From the NCBI GenBank assembly GCA_003978865.1, contig QNXS01000078.1, forward strand, positions 1-36,897: a DNA stretch of 36,897 nucleotides. Reading direction: 5' to 3'. Of the stretch, positions 25,421 through 32,667 are shown piece after piece (the stretch's first letter is position 1; every line of letters starts with the position of its first letter). This DNA is from Archaeoglobus sp. GTDB taxonomy: Archaea > Halobacteriota > Archaeoglobi > Archaeoglobales > Archaeoglobaceae. Under the pieces are notes generated by a model that saw nothing but the letters and a program-made list of their open reading frames with translations, was not told the DNA's origin and ran no database searches. A program made the translations under genes and the position numbers.

Positions 25421-25900
25421 TTGTCGCTTCAAACTCAAACCCCTTGATCATACTGGCAAAAATAGGGAAGCTGGACATTATAAGGGAGCTTTTTGGTCAA
25501 ATAATAATTCCAAGGATGTCTGGGTAGAAGTTATTGAAAAAGGTAGGGGAAGCCTGGAGCGGAGGAAGTTGAAAAAGCCAGTTGGATTAAAGTAGATGAT
25601 GTTAAAGACAAACTGAGTGTCGAAATCTTAAAAGGCGAAGTTGAGGTTGGCGAAGCAGAAGCAATTGTTTCTTGCAAGAGAATTAAATGCTGATCTCCTC
25701 ATTATGGATGAAAGAATTCCGAGAATTATAGCCAAATCTCTTGGCCTGAAAGTTGTGGAAGACTGGCGATTCTGAACATTGCAGAGAAGAAAGGGTTGAT
25801 TGAAGAAGAATTCGATGAGCTCGTAAAAGAACTCAGACTGAAGAGCATCAGATTCAGCAATGATATACTTGAGAAACTCAGGCAGATGTATGGTGAGTAG
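25417..25900 (+). pseudogene. DUF3368 PIN-like toxin, multiply frameshifted
   Basis: MIVASNSNPLIILAKIGKLD (the N-terminal PIN Asp is replaced by Asn in SNSNPLI), then IIRELFGQIIIPR breaks. Further pieces are DDVKDKLSVEILKGEVEVGE with AEAIVS, RELNADLLIMDERIPRIIAK with SLGLKVV, and a C-terminal helix ending at TAG 25898. Three or more frameshifts and stop codons interrupt it. UPF0175-DUF3368 is a known toxin-antitoxin pairing. The decayed toxin explains the apparently empty interval between mcrC and the CARF gene. Confidence 0.65.
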
Positions 25901-26049
25901 ATACCGGAAATTGTATATTTTTCAATCCTAAGCTCGATTGAATCTCAAAATTAGTGAAGATAAAAATGGATGGATGGACAGGCAGTTCTGGTTTAAGAAA
26001 GCGTATAATAAAAGCCTTCGGAGACTTGAACGTTTGACGCGTTAATAAA

Positions 26050-26089
26050 AATTGAACAAAAAATTTAAGTATTTATGATCCAATCAACT
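26050..26089 (+). promoter_or_regulatory. Promoter of CARF/PIN operon, shared with the CARF regulator
   Basis: Matches 18423-18462 at 34 of 40 positions, including AATTGAACAAAAAATTTAAG and CAATCAACT. Its TTTAAG (26064-26069) is about 27 bases before GTG 26093. An upstream in-frame ATG at 26075 lies only 11 bases from TTTAAG and so ahead of the expected transcript start. Confidence 0.7.
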
Positions 26090-26092
26090 ACA

Positions 26093-26569
26093 GTGAAAGC
26101 ATACATCACAATCCTCGGCCGCTCTGTATGGGCTCTCATCAACGCGTACTATGCAGTTTTAGCTGAGAAAGCGTACTATCCTGACATAGTTTACATCTTT
26201 GCAGAAGACATCTACGCAGACCAGCTTGGCAGAGCAATAAAAGGCATAGAAATCCTATCAGAGGAATTCGGTTTCAAGCCTGAAATCAGGCAGGAAATTG
26301 TCAGAGAAGCTGATTTCGTTGAAGCTGTGTTAAAAATTACATCCTTAATCAAAGACCTCAAGCAAAATTATAAGATAGCTATAGACATAACGCCCGGCAG
26401 AAAAGCACTTGTTGCTGGGGCTCTAATCCCCATCACAAAAATAGGTGTTGACCACGTTTTCTACTTGGCAATCAAAACGCTCAACAACGTATCAAAGCCA
26501 TACAAAATGATTCCACTTTCAATTCAGGAGCTCAGAGACTTCGTTGAGGATGCCAGAGTTATGAGGTGA
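26093..26569 (+). CDS. CARF-only protein (cyclic-oligonucleotide sensor or ring nuclease)
   Basis: 158 residues from GTG 26093; ATG 26075 adds six residues but lies before the expected transcription start. A Rossmann-like CARF fold: MKAYITILGRSVWALINAYY at the start with the first ligand loop ILGRSV, an alternating strand/helix middle, and the ligand motif IDITPGRKALVAGAL near 100. No effector domain is fused. Single-domain CARF proteins include ring nucleases such as Crn1, so it may either sense or degrade a cyclic oligoadenylate. Its stop overlaps the PIN gene by one base (TGATG), so the products are made together. Confidence 0.72.
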   Translation: MKAYITILGRSVWALINAYYAVLAEKAYYPDIVYIFAEDIYADQLGRAIKGIEILSEEFGFKPEIRQEIVREADFVEAVLKITSLIKDLKQNYKIAIDITPGRKALVAGALIPITKIGVDHVFYLAIKTLNNVSKPYKMIPLSIQELRDFVEDARVMR

Positions 26570-27579
26570 TGCCAGTGAGTGAAGTAGTCGTTTCAAGAGA
26601 TGAACTGCAAATACTTCTCAACATGGAGAACGAGATCAGCATAATGTATCCATTCTACAAGCACTTCCAGCTGCTGACGGCAAAGCCGGAAGAAGATGGA
26701 TACAGGTTGAAGGTTTTTGTTGGTGAATATGATTTTGACAGAGAGGTGGAGCGATTTGACCACTTTGCTTTAGAGATGCCCGGTTATGCGGACTTCCTTG
26801 AGTGTCTGGTAGCAGGAATTCTGAAGTATAAAAACGAGAAGGACTTCATAGAGAAACTCAAGCACTACAGAAGTATGACAAAGAGGGTCTACTTCTGCCC
26901 CGACACTAACGTAATCTACCATCGATTCATCTCGAACTCTTCCCTTTTTAAGCAGAACGAGGTTTTGCTCGTCGATACTGTTAAGAAGGAGATCGAGGCT
27001 GCCCTTAACTACAAGTACAATCCTCATCAAATCTCCGAGCTCAAGAACCTTGTAAAATATCAGAAGTTTCTGCTCGACGAGTGGGTGAACAAGCGCATGA
27101 AAAAATCGAGAAAAGCAGCGTACATCGCTTTGAGAGAGTACAGAAAGGTGAGAGATCTGGCTGTGGAGATTGAAAGCATAGAGAAATCAACAAGAGACAG
27201 CGAGTATAACGACAGGATAATCATTAAATCCGTCAGAAGGTTCGAAAAAGAAAGAAATGCACTGCCAGTTTTGCTGACTGCAGACGTATCGATGGTAGAC
27301 ATCTGCGAGCTTGAAGGTGTTGAATACTTTCTATTTGAGTATCCCCATGTTATAAGTGCAGATTACTGCAATGCTGAACAGATGCTCGAGCTCGTTTACT
27401 GTCTTGCTGTTGTTTTCGGCGTCATCAGACTCAATTCGACTGTAGTTTTTGGAGAGTTCAGGGGGAAAAGCAGGCACGAGGAGCTGAAGTTGAGATTTCT
27501 TGATGAGAATATGGTTGAGGAGTTTGAAAGGGATCTGAGAACATGCAGGAAACTGATGGCTCTGGGGATAGAAAAGTAG
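26569..27579 (+). CDS. PIN-domain ribonuclease paired with CARF protein
   Basis: 336 residues from ATG 26569; GTG 26575 has better ribosome-binding-site spacing (GAGGTG at 26564-26568). An N-terminal unassigned region of about 100 residues precedes a PIN domain with all four acidic residues: VYFCPDTNVI (D112), VDTVKKEIEAAL (E141), SEYNDRIIIKS (D215) and LLTADVSM (D239). PIN nucleases cut RNA. It starts on the last base of the CARF gene stop and overlaps the HAD gene by 37 bases. CARF next to an RNase is the layout of cyclic-oligoadenylate effectors, here split into two proteins. Confidence 0.75.
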   Translation: MPVSEVVVSRDELQILLNMENEISIMYPFYKHFQLLTAKPEEDGYRLKVFVGEYDFDREVERFDHFALEMPGYADFLECLVAGILKYKNEKDFIEKLKHYRSMTKRVYFCPDTNVIYHRFISNSSLFKQNEVLLVDTVKKEIEAALNYKYNPHQISELKNLVKYQKFLLDEWVNKRMKKSRKAAYIALREYRKVRDLAVEIESIEKSTRDSEYNDRIIIKSVRRFEKERNALPVLLTADVSMVDICELEGVEYFLFEYPHVISADYCNAEQMLELVYCLAVVFGVIRLNSTVVFGEFRGKSRHEELKLRFLDENMVEEFERDLRTCRKLMALGIEK

Positions 27580-28250
27580 CCAGAAAGATAAAAGCAGTGG
27601 TATTTGACATGGACAACACCCTATTCGACTTTGTCGAGGCGAAGCTGAAAGCATGTAGGGCTGTTGTTGAATACTTGGGAGTTGGAAGCGAGGAAGAGTT
27701 GCTGAAGTATTTCTTGAGAGGAGTATACGGATTTGAGGATTTAGAGAACATTGCAGACTACATGCGTGATAATGGAGTTTATAATCAGGAGAAGTATGAA
27801 GAATGTTGTAGAATATACGAGGAAGTTAAGCTCGAAAGTATTGAGCCTTACCCTCACGTGAAAGAGACCCTCGAGAAGCTAAGAGGTATGGGCTTGAAAC
27901 TCGCAGTCGTTACGGATGCGCTGAATGGACACGCTTTAAGCAGACTGCGCAAAGCTGGTTTACTGTATCTGTTTGATGTTGTGGTTTCAGCAGACATGAC
28001 GGGCAAGAGGAAGCCAGAGCCTGACTCCATAAAACTGGCTTTGCAGAAGCTTGGGGTTGATGCGAAAGAAGCTATCCTCGTTGGGGATAGCGTAAGACGA
28101 GACATAGAAGCAGGGAAGAAGCTTGGAATGCTTACTGTTTATGCTGCTTATGGTGACAGGAACTTCTTCGAGGATAAGAGCGGGGAGGCGGACTTTACTA
28201 TTGAGGGTATTTGGGAACTGGTTGGGTTATCCAATCAGCATTCTAAATAA
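27543..28250 (+). CDS. HAD-superfamily phosphatase (archaeal TIGR02253-like)
   Basis: 235 residues. Motif I VVFDMDNTLFDF (about residue 20), the cap domain helical stretch, motif II VVTDALNG, motif III lysine in GKRKPEPDSI, and motif IV ILVGDSVRRDIEAGKKLGM, so the catalytic set is complete. The start lies inside the PIN gene, giving a 37-base overlap and likely translational coupling. The substrate is unknown. An explanation tying it to the CARF/PIN pair (for example handling a nucleotide phosphate) is speculative. Confidence 0.82.
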   Translation: MQETDGSGDRKVARKIKAVVFDMDNTLFDFVEAKLKACRAVVEYLGVGSEEELLKYFLRGVYGFEDLENIADYMRDNGVYNQEKYEECCRIYEEVKLESIEPYPHVKETLEKLRGMGLKLAVVTDALNGHALSRLRKAGLLYLFDVVVSADMTGKRKPEPDSIKLALQKLGVDAKEAILVGDSVRRDIEAGKKLGMLTVYAAYGDRNFFEDKSGEADFTIEGIWELVGLSNQHSK

Positions 28251-28389
28251 ATTCCATCAGAAAGCTTTCATATCTTGGAAATGCTTTTTCAATTCTGTCG
28301 ATGCTCCTATTGAGTGATTGTAAAACAAACTCTTTATCTGAGTTTAAATATCTATTTTTAATATCCTCAATATGATCATGCGCATTCAT
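28243..28389 (-). CDS. Small uncharacterised protein (48 residues)
   Basis: ATG 28389 follows a good GAGGTGATTAAA ribosome binding site. The protein (MNAHDHIEDIKNRYLNSDKE, then a helix FVLQSLNRSIDRIEKAF) is acidic and helical and ends in TAG 8 bases inside the HAD gene (convergent). It lies 2 bases after the 103-residue gene, so the two form an operon. No family recognised; it could be an antitoxin-like partner or mobile-element cargo. Confidence 0.55.
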   Translation of the reverse strand: MNAHDHIEDIKNRYLNSDKEFVLQSLNRSIDRIEKAFPRYESFLMEFI

Positions 28390-28390
28390 T

Positions 28391-28702
28391 TTAATCACCT
28401 CTTTTTATTTTCCTCTCAATGATGGCAATTAAATCTCTAATAGCTTCATTCCATGATTTCTCACCATTTACCCATTGAATAAAACTATAATAATTATCCC
28501 TAACCGCTTCCATAAATTTTTGCCACGAAAAACTATAAGATTTCAATATATCTCCCCAGCCATATTGACTCCATAAAGGACTAGCAATCCATGTTCCCTG
28601 TTTGATATTAGCCTGCATTAATCTAGATCCTTTTTCTAACTCTTCTTTAAAACGTTTCCTTACCGAAATGGGTTCTGGAGGAATAGGTAAGTTAATTTTC
28701 AT
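28391..28702 (-). CDS. Uncharacterised 103-residue protein
   Basis: Start ATG 28702 with AGGAGGTAAGAA just upstream. The protein opens MKINLPIPPEPISVRKRFKE and contains tryptophan-rich helices (SYSFSWQKFMEAVRDNYYSF, then IQWVNGEKSWNEAI). No membrane or nuclease motif. It is preceded by the repeat array and followed closely by the 48-residue gene. The layout suggests accessory genes of an integrated element. Confidence 0.55.
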   Translation of the reverse strand: MKINLPIPPEPISVRKRFKEELEKGSRLMQANIKQGTWIASPLWSQYGWGDILKSYSFSWQKFMEAVRDNYYSFIQWVNGEKSWNEAIRDLIAIIERKIKRGD

Positions 28703-28755
28703 CTTTCTTACCTCCTTTCTTCTCTTTTTTCAGGCGAATTGCGCACAACTCGTTC

Positions 28756-28849
28756 ATATACGAAATGCTTCGTATATCATTCCAATTTAACATTATATGC
28801 GAATTTCGTATATACCTCCATTTTGGCAGTGTATCTGAACTTCGTATAT
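28756..28849. repeat. 36-bp-phased TTCGTATAT repeat array
   Basis: TTCGTATAT occurs at 28769, 28805 and 28841, exactly 36 bases apart. Each copy is preceded by a partner arm making an inverted repeat. The first is perfect, ATATACGAA then spacer ATGC then TTCGTATAT (28756-28777). The others are imperfect (ATATGCGAA and GTATCTGAA) with a one-base spacer. Full 36-base units agree at about two thirds of positions. It could be operator/recombinase sites or remnants of coding repeats. Confidence 0.6.
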
Positions 28850-28896
28850 ACGTCAATCTGGATGAGACTTTCCCCCTCCAGAGCGTCTTTAATCAC
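28777..28896 (-). CDS. Short repeat-encoding ORF after the integrase
   Basis: A 39-residue frame from GTG 28896, overlapping the recombinase stop in GTGA. The 36-base DNA repeat is translated here as a 12-residue repeat (DVYTKFRYTAKM, then EVYTKFAYNVKL). It stops at 28777-28779, after which a further copy continues in frame with YTKHFVYE. So it may be a truncated repeat protein, or the frame may be incidental to the DNA repeats. Confidence 0.35.
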   Translation of the reverse strand: MIKDALEGESLIQIDVYTKFRYTAKMEVYTKFAYNVKLE

Positions 28897-29938
28897 CTTT
28901 TCAGACCTCCTTCTTCCTTATTTTCAAACAATCTATCTAAGGGACTTTTAGTCCTGAGTATATCCTTGTTACTCACATGAGTATAAATTTCTGTTGTTTT
29001 TGAGCTTTTATGCCCTAACAATTCCTGAATGTATCTCAAGTCCACCCCGCTTTCCAGTAAATGCGTTGCAAAGCTATGTCTTAACGAATGAACACTAGCT
29101 TCTTTCCCTATGTTTGCTTTTTCACAGGCTTGCTCAAAAATTGCCTGAACTGTTCTCGTAGTTATGTGCCTTCCCGGCTTAGCTCCTGTGAACAGCCATT
29201 TTTGTGGCTTAAATTTCTGCATATACTTATTTAACATACCTAAAGCCACTTCTGAAAGCATCGTGTATCTATCTTTCCTTCCCTTTCCACCTCTTATTCT
29301 GATCAGCTTTCTTTCCACATCAATATCCTCAACTCTGAGCCTAACAACCTCCCCAACTCGTAATCCAGCAGAATACATGAGCATTAAGATCAGCCTGTGT
29401 TTGATGTTGGTAATCGATGATAAAATCCTTGAAACTCTTCCTGACTCAAAACGACAGGAAGCTTTTTGTCTTTCTTCGGCCTCTTTATTTCATAAACAAA
29501 TTTCCGCTTTAGCACTTCACCGTAGTAAAACTTTAACGCATTGATTGCTATGTTCAGAGTTGAAGCCGAAGCATTCTTCTTTTCCGCTAAATGATACAGA
29601 TAATCTCTCACATCATCATTTGATATCTGATATGGCGTTTTTCTACTGAATCTCAAAAATTCTTCATTGTAATGCAGGTAAAGCTTTACCGTTCTTCTGC
29701 TGTACTTTCTTGCCATCAGTTCTTTCTCAAGTTTGTAAAGCCAGATGGATGTGTCCACCTCAACCTTTTCTCCATCAAATGCTGACAAAAGATTCTTCAA
29801 TTCTGAGTAAGGAATGCTCCAGTATTTCCTATCAGGATGCCATCTGTAGCCTTTAACAGTTTTAATTTTTGCAATGTAGTCTAGATTGTACGGGAATTTG
29901 ACTATAACGACATCTTTGTCTCCCTCAATTCTTATCAT
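28893..29938 (-). pseudogene. Tyrosine recombinase (XerA/Int type), one frameshift
   Basis: The N-terminal part from ATG 29938 (MIRIEGDKDVVIVKFPYNLD, then a SAM-like core-binding domain) runs to VLSQEEF. A one-base deletion near 29435 then shifts the frame; the catalytic domain resumes as SRILSSITNIKHRLILMLMY. All catalytic residues survive: Arg in AGLRVGE, Lys in GGKGRKDR, HSLRHSF, LGHKS and Tyr in TEIYTHVS. It is about 345 residues when joined. A single indel with an intact domain means recent inactivation, a sequencing error or, less likely, programmed frameshifting. Confidence 0.8.
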
Positions 29939-29947
29939 TTTATCCCT

Positions 29948-30075
29948 TCAGTCGTATTTTCCACCTTCATATCCGCAAACACCCATTCTTGGCAAGTTAA
30001 CAACTGGCAGAAGCATTTGCCCTGCATAGTAGCTCCTCACCATTTGAGAATAAATCTCTGTCGTTTTTACTCCAT
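29948..30075 (-). pseudogene. C-terminal remnant of a second tyrosine recombinase
   Basis: Upstream of the integrase start, a minus-strand frame reads GVKTTEIYSQMVRSYYAGQM, then LLPVVNLPRMGVCGYEGG, and ends in TGA at 29948-29950. EIYSQM is the catalytic-tyrosine end of such enzymes. The rest of the domain is lost. The remainder of the gap up to 30397 shows no gene. Confidence 0.5.
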
Positions 30076-30397
30076 TTCATTCTCAATCCAGCCCGCTAAA
30101 CTCCAGTGAAGCTTACAAAAAAGCTCGCTGAGGAGTTGTAGGAGAAGAGCAGAAAAAGTAGCATTATCAGTTCTCAAAGGAAACGGAAAGCATCAGACAG
30201 ATGGAATTTCTCCAACGCTTGATAATGTTCATACACTTGTTCATCCACCCTTCCACCCTTCCCACCCATACCCTTCAGATCCAGCACTCAAACTTACTAC
30301 AGTGACAACCTTGAGTATAGTTTCGTGTATGGAGGAGAATTTATCAAGTCAAGCTTTTATATCTATCCGATAAACTCCTGCGAAATAGGTGGTAACA

Positions 30398-31915
30398 ATG
30401 GTTCGAGACAGAACTGTAACAGTTTTCGATACAACATTGAGAGATGGGGAGCAAACACCCGGAGTAGCGTTTACTCTGGATGCCAAGATAAAGATCGCAA
30501 AACAGCTCGATAAACTCGGAGTTGATGTTATAGAAGCGGGCTTTCCTGCAGCGTCGAAAGGTGAATTTGAAGCTGTAAGGAAAATAGCAAATCTTGGTTT
30601 GAACTCCAAAGTTTGTGCACTGGCAAGAATCGTTAAAGAGGACATGAATGCTGCACTGGATAGCAATGCTGATATGGTACACATATTTATTTCTACATCC
30701 AAGATTCAGATAGAGCACACAATCAAGAAGAGCAGGGACGAAATAGTTCAGATGGCTGTAGATGCAGTTGAGTACATTAAAGATCACGGGAGAATTTGTA
30801 TGTTTTCGGCAATGGATGCAACGAGAACTGAGATGGACTACCTTAAAAAAATATACTGTGCCGTTGAAGAAGCAGGGGTGGATATAGTAAACGTTCCAGA
30901 TACTGTTGGAGTAGCAACACCATTCAAATTCTACGATATGATAAATGAACTGAAGTCCTGTTTAAACGTTCCAATAGACGTCCACTGCCACAACGATTTT
31001 GGATTGGCAGTTGCAAACACCTATGCTGCAGTTCTTGCAGGAGCGAGCGAGGTTCAGGTTACAATTAATGGAATAGGTGAAAGGGCGGGAAATGCTGCTC
31101 TTGAGGAAGTAGTCATGATACTGCACAGTATTGAAGGTATAAGAACAAACATAAAAACTGAAGAACTCGTCAATACATCCAGACTCGTCGAGAGACTTTC
31201 CGGAATAAGACTGCCACCAAACAAACCAATTGTTGGAGCAAATGCTTTCAGCCATGAGAGTGGAATTCACGCTCACGGTGTACTGAAAGACGCTAGGACG
31301 TTTGAACCGGGAGTTATAACACCTGAGATGGTCGGTCACAGGAGAAGGATAGTCATAGGCAAGCATGCCGGCAGGCACCAGATAAAGAAGATACTTGAGG
31401 ATGCAGGTTATCATGTTGACGAAGAAAAACTGACTAAGATAATGGACAAGGTAAAGGAGCTTGGAGATAAGGGGAAGAAAGTTACAGATCTTGATCTGTT
31501 CACAATTGCAGAAGTTGTACTTGGCGAGCTAAAGAAGGAGGAAAAGGCAATAATAGTAGATGAAATCACAGTTCTAACAGGCAATAAGATAACACCGACA
31601 GCAGTTATAAATGCAGAGGTTGAAGGGAGGAGAAAAGTCACCTCGGCAATCGGTCTTGGCCCTGTTGATGCAGCTCTCAAAGCTGTTAAGAAGTTAGCTG
31701 GGGAAAGCATAAAAGTTAATCTTACAGAATTTAGAATGGATGCAATAAGTGGTGGAAGTGACGCTTTAGCAGAGGTATACGTTACAGTTGAAGATGATGA
31801 AGGACATTCTTTTACGGCCAAAGCTGCAGGAGAAGATATTGTAATGGCTTCAACTGACGCAATAATCCATGCTGTGAACTATCTGATGCTTATGAGAAAG
31901 AAAGACAAAAGTTAA
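30398..31915 (+). CDS. 2-isopropylmalate synthase family enzyme (LeuA/CimA)
   Basis: 505 residues from ATG 30398 with GGTGGT 5 bases upstream; a GTG at 30389 is less likely. The DRE-TIM metallolyase core shows FDTTLRDGEQTPG (residues about 10-22), the metal motif PIDVHCHNDFGLA, and NGIGERAGNAALEE. The C-terminal part is a LeuA regulatory/dimer domain (GLGPVDAALKAVKKL, ending near SGGSDALAEVYV). It condenses acetyl-CoA with 2-oxoisovalerate for leucine, or with pyruvate for isoleucine (citramalate). The sequence alone cannot separate those. A/T-rich termination follows. Confidence 0.88.
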   Translation: MVRDRTVTVFDTTLRDGEQTPGVAFTLDAKIKIAKQLDKLGVDVIEAGFPAASKGEFEAVRKIANLGLNSKVCALARIVKEDMNAALDSNADMVHIFISTSKIQIEHTIKKSRDEIVQMAVDAVEYIKDHGRICMFSAMDATRTEMDYLKKIYCAVEEAGVDIVNVPDTVGVATPFKFYDMINELKSCLNVPIDVHCHNDFGLAVANTYAAVLAGASEVQVTINGIGERAGNAALEEVVMILHSIEGIRTNIKTEELVNTSRLVERLSGIRLPPNKPIVGANAFSHESGIHAHGVLKDARTFEPGVITPEMVGHRRRIVIGKHAGRHQIKKILEDAGYHVDEEKLTKIMDKVKELGDKGKKVTDLDLFTIAEVVLGELKKEEKAIIVDEITVLTGNKITPTAVINAEVEGRRKVTSAIGLGPVDAALKAVKKLAGESIKVNLTEFRMDAISGGSDALAEVYVTVEDDEGHSFTAKAAGEDIVMASTDAIIHAVNYLMLMRKKDKS

Positions 31916-31983
31916 TTTTTTTGTTATCTCAATACTATTTTTAAAAATTTTAAAAAATTAAAAAATATTAAAAAATAAAATTT
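31916..31983. terminator. A/T-rich convergent terminator region
   Basis: 68 bases between convergent genes, nearly all A and T, with runs of five to seven T on each strand, suited to stopping both transcripts. Confidence 0.45.
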
Positions 31984-32667
31984 TTAATGCCTTCTTCTAC
32001 CCCTTACCACTTTTTCCCATCTCTTACCAGTTACCATAGATCCCACAACATCGAAAATTGTTACTGCGTAAGCATGGATCAGCATGGTCATCAGGAACAG
32101 ATACATGAAAAGTCTGTGTACCACTCTGATTAAGTCTATTCCACTGCTCAATCCAAAAGCCGGTGCAATTTGATTTGCCCAGTTTATAATAGGTGCAAAC
32201 TGCTTCTGATAGTAAAGAGTGAAACCAGTTATACCCATTATTGCTGCCATGAGCAGATACATCCAGAGCACTTGAACTTCGGTGGGTATTAATTTTTCAA
32301 CGTACTCTCCCTTTTCAGGATCGTAACCTCTCGGATCTTCTATGTGCGGTCCAAGACCCGTCCAAGCTAATATCTCTTTTATAAAGAATTTAATTGAATA
32401 TGGAAAACGAGTAGGTGAAAACCACTTCCATTCGTATTTGACAACGTAAGCAAACAGAAGTACCCAGAGTGCACCAAAGATAAATCCAAGGTAAACATGA
32501 ATAGTCAAAGCTGTCTGCATGTCCGGCCAAGATATTCCATAGAGATTACCGAGTCTTAAGCCAGTCCATCCGATTATAAGTCCTGTGGAAACAATTCCCC
32601 AATGCATCAGTCTGTACGGTAGATGATGTCTCTCAACAAGAACGGTTTCATACTTCTGATGGCTCAT
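31984..32667 (-). CDS. Membrane cytochrome b (b561/NarI-FdnI-like)
   Basis: 227 residues from ATG 32667, overlapping the cytochrome c stop as ATGA and preceded by GGGAGGT. Four or five membrane segments carry candidate heme b histidines (RLMHWGIVSTG, ALTIHVYLGF, RVVHRLFMY, LIHAYAVTI). The fold is that of cytochrome b subunits of formate dehydrogenase and hydrogenase. It passes electrons between the quinone pool and the nonaheme cytochrome encoded with it. A dihaem b-type site is an inference. Confidence 0.82.
   Translation of the reverse strand: MSHQKYETVLVERHHLPYRLMHWGIVSTGLIIGWTGLRLGNLYGISWPDMQTALTIHVYLGFIFGALWVLLFAYVVKYEWKWFSPTRFPYSIKFFIKEILAWTGLGPHIEDPRGYDPEKGEYVEKLIPTEVQVLWMYLLMAAIMGITGFTLYYQKQFAPIINWANQIAPAFGLSSGIDLIRVVHRLFMYLFLMTMLIHAYAVTIFDVVGSMVTGKRWEKVVRGRRRH

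Noticed and set aside
25392..25595. 67-residue plus-strand frame
   Set aside because: It is an out-of-frame reading of the broken antitoxin/toxin junction.
26075..26092. ATG at 26075 as the CARF gene start
   Set aside because: It lies only 11 bases from the TATA element, before the expected transcript start; GTG 26093 matches the geometry of the sister promoter.
28756..28849. Short CRISPR array
   Set aside because: The conserved part is only about 9 bases, the intervening units are themselves similar, and there are only three copies.
28739..28951. Plus-strand frames with repeated YTS/NFVY-like words
   Set aside because: They only mirror the 36-bp DNA repeats; no ribosome binding site, and the minus-strand frame continues the integrase operon better.
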